Assembly: GCA_005773145.1 (NCBI GenBank)
Contig: SXHS01000149.1
Coordinates: 1-21,162, forward strand
Source: Planctomycetaceae bacterium
GTDB taxonomy: Bacteria; Planctomycetota; Planctomycetia; Pirellulales; Pirellulaceae
Length of the DNA stretch: 21,162 nucleotides
Direction of reading: 5' to 3'
Shown: positions 15,970 to 21,162 of the stretch, one piece after another
Layout of the letters: each line of letters begins with the position of its first letter
Position numbering within the stretch: the stretch's first letter is position 1
Notes under the pieces: model-generated
What the model saw: the letters and a program-made list of their open reading frames with translations, nothing else
The model's database searches: none
Told to the model about the DNA's origin: nothing
Made by a program: the position numbers and the translations under genes

Positions 15970-16695
15970 ATGGCATTTCCCGCACCCGTGCTGCTGTACG
16001 AGAGTGGGCCGTGTTATGCCGTTCATAAGCCGGCCGGTATTGCCACACAGGCACCACCGGGTATCGACAGCATGGAAGCACGCATGAAGGATTGGTTGCG
16101 TGTCCGCGAGCACAAGTCGGGCAATGTCTATTTGGGCGTGCCACATCGACTCGATCGTCCCGTCTCCGGCGTATTGCTATTCGCCCGCCATGTGCGTGCC
16201 GCACGGCGCCTGGCCGATCAATTTCAACGCCGATCCATTCGCAAGACGTACTGGGCGCTCGTGGCAGGGCGCGTTGTGCCCGAGCACGACACCTGGACAG
16301 ATTGGCTCCGAAAAGTTCCCGATGAACCGCGCGGGGAAGTCGTGCCACCGCAGACTGCAGACGCCAAACAGGCCATTCTGCACTATCATGTCGTAACACA
16401 ATACGAAGAATTCGCTTGGATCGAGGTAACGCTCGAGACGGGCCGCATGCATCAAATACGGGTCCAGGCCGCGCAGCGAGGACACGCGGTGCTCGGCGAC
16501 CTTCTCTATGGATCGAACCTGCCGTTTGGGCCGCCGACCGACGACTCACGCGCAGCGCCGATCGCACTACACGCGCGACGACTGGAGTTCGCCCACCCGA
16601 TGAGTGGCGAACCGGTCACTGTTACCTCACCCGTCCCCGATCCATGGCCAGTTGCGATCGCAGCCACCGACACCGCCCGAGATCAGTCGAGGTGA
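15970..16695 (+). CDS. RluA-family RNA pseudouridine synthase
   Basis: A 241-residue enzyme that isomerises uridine to pseudouridine in rRNA or tRNA. Seen: the N-terminal VHKPAGIATQ motif (about residues 18-27), the catalytic motif HRLDRPVSGVLLFA with Asp62, KTYWALV, and the C-terminal motif EVTLETGRMHQIRVQAA followed by GHAVLGDLLYGS, all characteristic of the RluA branch. It has no S4 domain, so it resembles the short RluA/TruC type rather than RluC/RluD. Start ATG 15970 has AGAGG 9 nt upstream. It faces the cytochrome gene tail to tail, with only three bases between the two stop codons. The RNA target cannot be told from the sequence. Confidence 0.92.
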   Translation: MAFPAPVLLYESGPCYAVHKPAGIATQAPPGIDSMEARMKDWLRVREHKSGNVYLGVPHRLDRPVSGVLLFARHVRAARRLADQFQRRSIRKTYWALVAGRVVPEHDTWTDWLRKVPDEPRGEVVPPQTADAKQAILHYHVVTQYEEFAWIEVTLETGRMHQIRVQAAQRGHAVLGDLLYGSNLPFGPPTDDSRAAPIALHARRLEFAHPMSGEPVTVTSPVPDPWPVAIAATDTARDQSR

Positions 16696-16698
16696 TAC

Positions 16699-17214
16699 TC
16701 AATAATAGGGGGCATAGTGTGTGGGTTCAAACTCGGCAAGCTGATAATGCGATTGCAGGAAGGCGACCAGATCGATCAGCTGACTTACCGTCATTTGGTC
16801 GTTATAGTTGACCATCTTGGACGCACCATCCACGGCGATGTCGGCCGAGGCATACCCTTTGGCCAAGCGGTGCGACGGATTGACGATCGATGTGACGAGC
16901 TCGCCGTACGTCTTAATTCTCACGACCTCCCCCCCCAATCCCACGTTGGCCTCGCGCTCCCCATCGATCGGGGGCAAGTCAACACCTTGCACCGTGTGGC
17001 AATGATGGCATCCCATCGCCACAAATGTTTCCTTGCCTCGCTCGGCATCACCGTCGGGCAAAGTAAATCCGAACCCAGACTTCGGCCCCATATTACAGCC
17101 GCCAGTTATCACCACCATGGCCCCGATGGCCAACACCGGAAGCGCCCGGCGGCTTGCAAGTAGTCGCCAGGATCGCCCGGAAATAGTCTTGTTCACTTCT
17201 GTTCTCGTTTTCAT
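16699..17214 (-). CDS. Class I c-type cytochrome, probable lipoprotein
   Basis: About 171 residues. A hydrophobic signal segment (LPVLAIGAMVVITGGC) ends in a lipobox-like TGGC (Cys40), suggesting a membrane-anchored lipoprotein. A single haem-binding CHHCH (Cys69-His73) follows ERGKETFVAMG, as in small monohaem cytochromes. A likely Met ligand is Met134 (ASKMVNYND) or Met141. The closing helix TVSQLIDLVAFLQSHY is the usual C-terminal helix of the cytochrome c fold. I chose ATG 17214 because GGGGGA lies about 5 nt upstream; an earlier frame start at 17232 adds six residues. It lies downstream of another cytochrome gene on the same strand, so both may serve one electron-transfer chain. The redox partner is unknown. 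Confidence 0.88.
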   Translation of the reverse strand: MKTRTEVNKTISGRSWRLLASRRALPVLAIGAMVVITGGCNMGPKSGFGFTLPDGDAERGKETFVAMGCHHCHTVQGVDLPPIDGEREANVGLGGEVVRIKTYGELVTSIVNPSHRLAKGYASADIAVDGASKMVNYNDQMTVSQLIDLVAFLQSHYQLAEFEPTHYAPYY

Positions 17215-17272
17215 CGCAATCCCCCATTTCACTCACGATGCCCCGCCTGCCGGCTACCTAATGCCCTGTGCA

Positions 17273-17293
17273 ACGGGCGGCTTGTCCGCCCGT
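17273..17293 (-). other. Intercistronic hairpin between the two cytochrome genes
   Basis: ACGGGCGG (17273-17280) and CCGCCCGT (17286-17293) form a perfect 8-bp stem with a five-base loop, 22 nt past the stop of the upstream cytochrome gene. No T tract follows on the minus strand, so it more likely affects mRNA stability or partial attenuation than full termination. Confidence 0.5.
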
Positions 17294-17315
17294 GAAGCCA
17301 ACTGGCCAACCCCAA

Positions 17316-17720
17316 TTACTCACCACGACGGCGAACAACCCGGACGTGTTTGTGACACTCGACACAGGAAAGCGTCATCTGTACATATCCCAAGGTGACC
17401 CCATCCAGGCTTTCTTTCTTGGCGGCTGTAACAATCGCGCTGGTTTGGCGGCGGAAGTCATCACTGTGACGCCGATACTCCCGAGTCTGGAGGACCATCC
17501 ACCCCGCGTCATGGCTTAGCAACTCCAAGGCCCCAGCATGTTGGGTCACTGCAGGATAATCTTCCGTGACGATCGCCCCGATGAGTTGCTGCGTGTGATG
17601 CAATTTAACCTTCATGATGTTGCCAATATCGTCGGCGGGGGGAGCGGCTTGAGGCGAACCGACGACCACGAGCCCGACCAACGCGGCACAGGCCCACCAC
17701 GCACCATTCATCCGCTTCAT
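17316..17720 (-). CDS. Exported cytochrome c'-like (class II) protein
   Basis: 134 residues. A cleavable Sec signal (WWACAALVGLVVVGSPQA, likely cut after PQA) is followed by an all-helical region with no haem motif until the C-terminus, where CVECH (Cys119-His123) sits 11 residues from the end. This arrangement is that of class II cytochromes (cytochrome c' or c556, a four-helix bundle). Length is typical. Members bind small gases or carry electrons in the periplasm; which applies here cannot be read. Start ATG 17720 has an excellent AGGAGA 6 nt upstream. It lies upstream of the class I cytochrome gene with a hairpin between them. The tail is very basic (HKHVRVVRRRGE). Confidence 0.82.
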   Translation of the reverse strand: MKRMNGAWWACAALVGLVVVGSPQAAPPADDIGNIMKVKLHHTQQLIGAIVTEDYPAVTQHAGALELLSHDAGWMVLQTREYRRHSDDFRRQTSAIVTAAKKESLDGVTLGYVQMTLSCVECHKHVRVVRRRGE

Positions 17721-17943
17721 GGCAACTCTCCTGGCTACGTCTGAGCAAACTCAACCACTTCGCACCGCCCCGTAAGACCCACGTCTCGAAAGGGGACTCG
17801 GTAGGGAGTTGTGCATTTCTAGTGCCAAACGGCACCGTAATCCATGTCGCGTGACAGGTGAGCGGAAATGCTGCGGACTATGGCGGCGATCGGCGGGCCG
17901 CTGGGCGATAACGCACAGGTCAGCTACCGCGAGCACACTTAAT

Positions 17944-17966
17944 GTGGCACAGGCTTCCAGCCTGTG
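17944..17966 (-). repeat. Palindromic repeat A, inverted copy
   Basis: 22 of 23 bases match the perfect copies. Here the arms extend to a perfect 8-bp stem, CACAGGCT and AGCCTGTG, around a TCC loop. Confidence 0.85.
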
Positions 17967-17973
17967 AACAAAA

Positions 17974-17996
17974 GTGGCATAGGCTTCCAGCCTGTG
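17974..17996 (-). repeat. Palindromic repeat A, inverted perfect copy
   Basis: The reverse complement is identical over 23 bases to 4197-4219 and 15061-15083. It lies 30 bp (start to start) from the copy at 17944. Confidence 0.85.
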
Positions 17997-18036
17997 AGGA
18001 ACCGCCAGAAAATCCTCCAGGAAAACGATGTGGGGC

Positions 18037-18063
18037 TACGGCAGGTAAGATGCCTGCCGGCAC
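18037..18063 (-). repeat. Palindromic repeat B, inverted copy
   Basis: Read on the minus strand it matches 23 of 27 bases of 14983-15009. CGGCAGG and CCTGCCG form a perfect 7-bp stem with a seven-base loop. It lies 20 bp past the stop codon of the TadE-like gene. Confidence 0.75.
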
Positions 18064-18083
18064 GTTTTCGTTGTGACCGGTCG

Positions 18084-18536
18084 CTACGGCGTAGGCCCGC
18101 CGGGGATGGCCAGCGCCTGAACGCCGGGGGGCCGTTCGGTGATCAGGGTGGATTCGGCCTCAACGACCGTATTGGCCGTGTAGAAGGGGACGATCCAGGC
18201 GTTTTGGGACATGGGAATTTCAACCCGCACCGTGACGGCAGGGGTGGATTCCGTAATGGGCATGGGGTCGACCGTGATGGTCGACGTATGGATGCCGACG
18301 GCATCCAGCAGCGGTTGGCTGGCGGCAATGGCCTCCGCGACGGTTGCGCCCGGCACGATCACATGCCGAGCCGCTTCGTAGGCCGCGTTGTCGGCCGCAT
18401 GATGGACCATGGAGAGACGGCTGAACTCAATGACCGCGACAATGACCATCACCAGGATGGGCGCCACGAGCGCGAACTCCACAGCGGCGGCGCCACGACG
18501 GGGCGCGTTGCGACGATTGTTTGCTGAGAGCGGCAT
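18084..18536 (-). CDS. TadE-like pseudopilin (second copy)
   Basis: A 150-residue TadE-family protein. The N-terminus RRGAAAVEFALVAP gives a prepilin-peptidase motif, with cleavage expected after Gly15 and Glu at +5 (Glu20) followed by Phe, then one hydrophobic helix (LVAPILVMVIVAVIEF) that anchors it in the inner membrane. The remainder is extracytoplasmic, beginning SMVHHAADNAAYEAARHVIVPG, typical of TadE. TadE proteins are minor pseudopilins of the tight-adherence (Flp pilus) secretion system. Start ATG 18536 has AAGGA 7 nt upstream. It lies 12 nt after the TadG gene and is the last gene of a tight operon. The Ala/Val-rich tail has no recognisable domain. Confidence 0.9.
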   Translation of the reverse strand: MPLSANNRRNAPRRGAAAVEFALVAPILVMVIVAVIEFSRLSMVHHAADNAAYEAARHVIVPGATVAEAIAASQPLLDAVGIHTSTITVDPMPITESTPAVTVRVEIPMSQNAWIVPFYTANTVVEAESTLITERPPGVQALAIPGGPTP

Positions 18537-18548
18537 CGTGTTGTCCTT

Positions 18549-19700
18549 TTAGTGTGTCAACAATGTGGGCAATGAGCGGGCGATCTCTTGGAAGACAGCC
18601 ACAAGATCACTTCCCGTAGCGGCGTGATAGTGCTTGCCAGCCCCCGTTGTGGCGACTTGTTGCATGGTCGCTTGATTGGCTTCGGCGGAGAATGTGATCG
18701 AAAAAACCATCACTCCGGCGGCATGAGCGGTTTGGGCGGCGGTGACCGGGTTGAGTCCCGTGTTGTGAATGCCGTCCGTCATGACCACCAAGACCTTGGA
18801 GGCCCATGCACGGTTGGTTGTCGTATTGGTCAGTGTCTGCGTTCCCCTCACGATGCCCCCGCCGACATTGGTGCTTCCTTGGCAGAACGAGTTGGTGTAG
18901 GGGGTCAGAGCGGACATGATCGCGCCGTAGTTGTTGGTTAGTTCCTGGTTGATGACGGCTGCGTTGTTGTAGGTGCTGAGCGAGACCAGTTCTTCGGTCG
19001 CGGAGTTATCCAATTCGTTGAGAAATACTTGGGTTGCCGCTACGGCATCTCGCCAACGCGAGTTTGGGGGCGCAGGATCGCAGTAGACCCATCCAGGAGG
19101 CGCGGAGCTGGGGGGGGATGAGGTGAATGAATTGTCGCTCGCGTCGTAGGCCATGGACCCCGAACGATCCAACACCAGCGCGATGTCAACTTCCGTTTGC
19201 ATCGAGACTGCCTGCTGTTCCGGCTCAAATGTTTGCCGGCCTAGGATGAATGGCATGAGCAATGTTACAGAACCGTCCAATGAAGTGTTTTCGCGCGAAC
19301 CGGTTACACGCAGAGAGTTGGGGTGTTGACCACCGGCGACGAAACTGTATCGCGAGGTGGCATTGGCCCGCATGCCGTTGCCGAATTCCAGTTGGGCGTC
19401 GGTAAGTTGCAAGGGCTCGCCGGCCACCAAATTTCGAGCGGCCGCGTCACGGGCCACGGCCGCAGCCACGGCGGTGTCGCCAGAAATCGCCAAATTGCGG
19501 CCACCCGCGCGGGCCGCGGCATCGGTGGAGATCCGCAACTCCGTGCGCACCAGTTCCATGTAGGCCAAATTGATGGCGAACGCGACCATGATCAGTGCCA
19601 CGGGTAGGAAGATGGCGAACAGGACGACGACCGCGCCGCGTCGACGGGGTGGTCGATCGGCGATGACCCGGACGGTGCGAGATTTTTCCAGGGGCAACAT
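18549..19700 (-). CDS. TadG-like protein with von Willebrand factor A domain
   Basis: 383 residues. The N-terminus RRRGAVVVLFAIFLPVALIMVAFAIN is a TadG/TadE-type membrane anchor but lacks the Glu at +5, so it may not be cleaved by prepilin peptidase. After a linker of about 120 residues a VWA domain follows (about 170-380), with an intact MIDAS metal site: DRSGS (Asp178, Ser180, Ser182), Thr277 in GSTNVGGG, and Asp309 in VVMTDG. VWA domains mediate metal-dependent protein contacts; in Tad loci they are thought to act in pilus assembly or adhesion. Start ATG 19700 is one base after the stop of the preceding TadE gene, with AAGGA about 8 nt upstream, which suggests translational coupling. Two Cys (about 207 and 273) could form a disulfide. 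Confidence 0.92.
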   Translation of the reverse strand: MLPLEKSRTVRVIADRPPRRRGAVVVLFAIFLPVALIMVAFAINLAYMELVRTELRISTDAAARAGGRNLAISGDTAVAAAVARDAAARNLVAGEPLQLTDAQLEFGNGMRANATSRYSFVAGGQHPNSLRVTGSRENTSLDGSVTLLMPFILGRQTFEPEQQAVSMQTEVDIALVLDRSGSMAYDASDNSFTSSPPSSAPPGWVYCDPAPPNSRWRDAVAATQVFLNELDNSATEELVSLSTYNNAAVINQELTNNYGAIMSALTPYTNSFCQGSTNVGGGIVRGTQTLTNTTTNRAWASKVLVVMTDGIHNTGLNPVTAAQTAHAAGVMVFSITFSAEANQATMQQVATTGAGKHYHAATGSDLVAVFQEIARSLPTLLTH

Positions 19701-19701
19701 G

Positions 19702-20115
19702 TCAAAATTCCTTCATGAGTTGCACTTCCCCCGTCATCGTCCGATTCTGGAAAAATACGGTGGAGAGAAAGTGATTCTGATCGCAGGGGGCTGTAATCTC
19801 AACGGAAATGAAGGTGCCAACAGGGGCCGTCTCGTAGTTGATAGGATCGACGGTAATCGTGGCCCCTTGTACCGATCGATCGTCCAGCACCTGTTGGCTG
19901 ACTGCCGTGACATCTCCACTGACGGTACCCGGAATCAGCGAGGTGCGTGCCCCCTCGAAAGCGGCAATCTTGAGCGATTGCTGCAGGTAGATCATGCGGC
20001 ATGCTTCGAGCATGCCGAGTATCAACAGCACGAGTACTGGCAAGCAGACCGCCGTTTCGACCATAACGGCGCCGCGTCGTTGCACGGGCAGTTGTCGGAA
20101 TGAACCAATTGCCAT
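19702..20115 (-). CDS. TadE-like pseudopilin (first copy)
   Basis: About 137 residues. RRGAVMVETAVCLPVLVLLILGMLEACRM shows the TadE prepilin-like segment: cleavage expected after Gly15 with Glu20 at +5, then a single hydrophobic helix. The following LQQSLKIAAFEGARTSLIPG matches the post-helix TadE pattern and is similar in kind to the second copy (AYEAARHVIVPG), as expected for paralogues. I chose ATG 20115 because GGGGAG lies 6 nt upstream; the frame opens at 20145 but lacks a site there. It is the first TadE gene of the unit, with TadG starting one base after its stop. Its presumed role is minor pseudopilin. The +6 residue is Thr rather than the usual Phe or Tyr. Confidence 0.88.
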   Translation of the reverse strand: MAIGSFRQLPVQRRGAVMVETAVCLPVLVLLILGMLEACRMIYLQQSLKIAAFEGARTSLIPGTVSGDVTAVSQQVLDDRSVQGATITVDPINYETAPVGTFISVEITAPCDQNHFLSTVFFQNRTMTGEVQLMKEF

Positions 20116-20228
20116 CGTGGGCTCCCCAACAGGGTGAATATTCATGACTTCGCTCGCATCGGCTCACGACCACGGGCACGACCGCGTGGCGCACCATCCA
20201 CAACTGGAGATTCGAGCGATCGGGTTGC

Positions 20229-20690
20229 TCAGGAAGCCTCCACCAGTTCGCCACTTGGAGTTTCGGTTTTGGTGTCAGCGGGACGCAGTTCCGCCACTCG
20301 CACGAGCATAGCGTTGATGTCTTGCGAACATTCCTTCCAGAAGTCTCGCGGACGAATCTTGAGGGGTGCAATATCCCGATCAATGCCGACACGTTGAATC
20401 ACTCGCTGGAAACGGAGGATCGGCCCCACGAATCGTTGGCTAAACTTGATGGAATCACGAATCACAACTGGTATCAGCACGACGGAGGAGAGTGCAATGG
20501 GGCCAGCGCAGCGCATGAGCTGGGATTTCATCTCCTGCAGCGACGTGAGTGGGTCCGCCAGGTAGACCAGCAACAACGAGTAGATGCAAGTGCCGGCCAC
20601 GAACAAAAACCAATAAAGGATCAGCCGACGGGCTAGCGCCCATTGCAACTTTTTGTCAACCACGAAGCGACGCCGTTTCTCGCGACTCAT
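20229..20690 (-). CDS. Two-TM membrane protein with HAMP-like C-terminal region
   Basis: About 153 residues. It has a basic N-terminus (MSREKRRRFVVDKK), TM1 at about 23-46 (LILYWFLFVAGTCIYSLLLVYL), a short loop, TM2 at about 62-79, then RFVGPILRFQRVIQRVG and a continuing helix with QDINAMLVRV, which resembles a HAMP signal-relay domain. No kinase, methyl-acceptor or output domain follows, so it would be a stand-alone HAMP-like protein. Start ATG 20690 has GGGGAG about 10 nt upstream. It lies 113 bp upstream of the first TadE gene on the same strand and may be co-transcribed with it. The C-terminus is polar. I recognise the architecture, not a named family. Confidence 0.72.
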   Translation of the reverse strand: MSREKRRRFVVDKKLQWALARRLILYWFLFVAGTCIYSLLLVYLADPLTSLQEMKSQLMRCAGPIALSSVVLIPVVIRDSIKFSQRFVGPILRFQRVIQRVGIDRDIAPLKIRPRDFWKECSQDINAMLVRVAELRPADTKTETPSGELVEAS

Positions 20691-20787
20691 GATGGCTCTA
20701 CTCCCCAAGGTTCGATGATCGACTTGCTTTTACGGAGCGCTCTGGGACCGCCGTCCATCGCGGCGCCGACGTCCCGAGGACTCCACC

Positions 20788-20937
20788 TCAGTCGAACCAT
20801 AGGTCACAAATTGAACGGTGAATGAGCGGGGGTTGTCCCTGCACCCCGCCGGTAGTGCCGGGTTGTGCACCGACGTTCGCCATAATCGCGACCATCGCTA
20901 CAACCGTAAGCATGGCGAAAGGTTGGCCTGCTGGCAT
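20788..20937 (-). CDS. Possible small exported peptide (49 aa), doubtful
   Basis: A minus-strand frame from ATG 20937 encodes 49 residues with a hydrophobic N-terminal part (FAMLTVVAMVAIMANVGAQ) that looks like a signal peptide with cleavage after VGA, then a short Gly/Pro/Gln tail ending RSICDLWFD. No Shine-Dalgarno is visible, and the frame also continues upstream through the tandem repeat, which argues against a real start. It lies just before the HAMP-like/Tad genes on the same strand. It may be a chance ORF; I cannot assign a family. Confidence 0.25.
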   Translation of the reverse strand: MPAGQPFAMLTVVAMVAIMANVGAQPGTTGGVQGQPPLIHRSICDLWFD

Positions 20938-20944
20938 CGCGGAG

Positions 20945-21016
20945 GCGATTGAAGAGTGATTGACGGTGTTTAAAGGTGATGGACGGTGATTGAAAAGTGT
21001 TAGACGGTGACGGAAT
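20945..21016. repeat. Degenerate ~10-bp tandem repeat, helically phased
   Basis: Seven consecutive units of 10 or 11 bp follow the consensus GTGATTGAAG: units start at 20945, 20956, 20966, 20976, 20986, 20997 and 21007. Within it, GTGATTGACGGTG (20956), GTGATGGACGGTG (20976) and GTGTTAGACGGTG (20997) recur every 20-21 bp, so like sites face the same side of the helix. It lies about 255-325 bp upstream of the HAMP-like gene's start. Confidence 0.7.
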
Positions 21017-21162
21017 GGAACAGGATTTCTGGTTCCCGCGACTGGCCCCCAGTTCTCCGGCGCGACCATTCTCGAACTGTCAACCGACGTTAGGTCGTTC
21101 CAGCTCGTGAAATACCATCCAAGCACCGCCGGCGTGCTAAACCAGTACTTAGCCTCGGAACG

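Larger units (their letters stand above)
17721..18083. other. 363-bp intergenic region with inverted composite repeat
   Basis: It holds the inverted A-A-B composite (17944-18063) and a minor 5-bp hairpin (GTGCC/GGCAC near 17822-17835). The rest (17740-17940) shows nothing I recognise; it should contain the promoter of the cytochrome pair, but no good -35/-10 pair is visible. A plus-strand ORF through the repeats is rejected as spurious. Confidence 0.6.
20691..21162. other. 472-bp region upstream of the HAMP-like/Tad genes
   Basis: It contains the degenerate tandem repeat at 20945-21016 and a doubtful 49-residue signal-peptide-like ORF (20788-20937, minus). I see no consensus promoter. The last ~90 bp (21070-21162) show nothing recognisable and the window ends inside this region. 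Confidence 0.5.

Noticed and set aside
17964..18527. 187-residue plus-strand ORF starting in the repeats and running antisense to the second TadE gene
   Set aside because: Its N-terminus (GIGFQPV...) is translated repeat A and the rest is antisense to a well-supported gene; composition is Gly/Asp/Arg-rich shadow sequence.

Overview
The window looks like chromosome from a planctomycete (Planctomycetota, probably Pirellulales-like). The reasons are the gene types (FG-GAP secreted propeller, FlgI-like/HEAT lipoprotein, free-standing TadE/TadG/TadE trio, helix-turn-helix protein with a degenerate receiver), the loosely packed mostly monocistronic layout, weak or absent Shine-Dalgarno sites at several starts, and short 'CACAGGCTGGAAGCC' palindromes that I associate with this phylum. 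This assignment is an inference from the sequence; no search was run. I see no rRNA, tRNA, CRISPR array, transposase or prophage gene.

Layout, left to right. (1) 115-4154, plus strand: flavin reductase-like protein, secreted FG-GAP/VCBS propeller, LpxL/HtrB-type acyltransferase, and a two-domain GNAT acetyltransferase that overlaps the acyltransferase. (2) 4211-6172: ispG (minus) convergent with the GNAT gene across a repeat pair, then trmL (plus) ending at a strong bidirectional terminator. (3) 6243-13362, minus strand: HTH/receiver regulator, a 722-bp hairpin-rich gap, SMC (1227 aa), and a FlgI-like/HEAT lipoprotein with a good sigma70-type promoter. (4) 13607-16695, plus strand: hflX with an extended -10 promoter, an SDR oxidoreductase, and an RluA-family pseudouridine synthase. 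(5) 16699-17720, minus strand: two c-type cytochromes, one a probable lipoprotein and one cytochrome c'-like with the haem motif near the C-terminus. (6) 18084-20690, minus strand: a two-TM HAMP-like protein followed by TadE, TadG (VWA domain) and TadE, tightly spaced. (7) 20691-21162: upstream region with a degenerate ~10-bp tandem repeat.

How the genes work together. Most are unrelated housekeeping functions: isoprenoid precursor synthesis (IspG), tRNA and RNA modification (TrmL, RluA family), chromosome organisation (SMC), ribosome-associated GTPase (HflX) and outer-membrane lipid acylation (LpxL-like). The two cytochrome genes probably form a small transcription unit. The TadE/TadG/TadE genes form a clear operon for pseudopilin-like envelope proteins, but no Tad ATPase or secretin gene is present here.

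The most interesting signal is non-coding. A composite palindromic repeat (B-A-A) occurs at 14983-15083 and again inverted at 17944-18063. A further A pair at 4154-4219 supplies the stop codon of ispG and touches the stop of the GNAT gene. Other candidates are the structured 722-bp gap at 6816-7537 and the helically phased repeat at 20945-21016.
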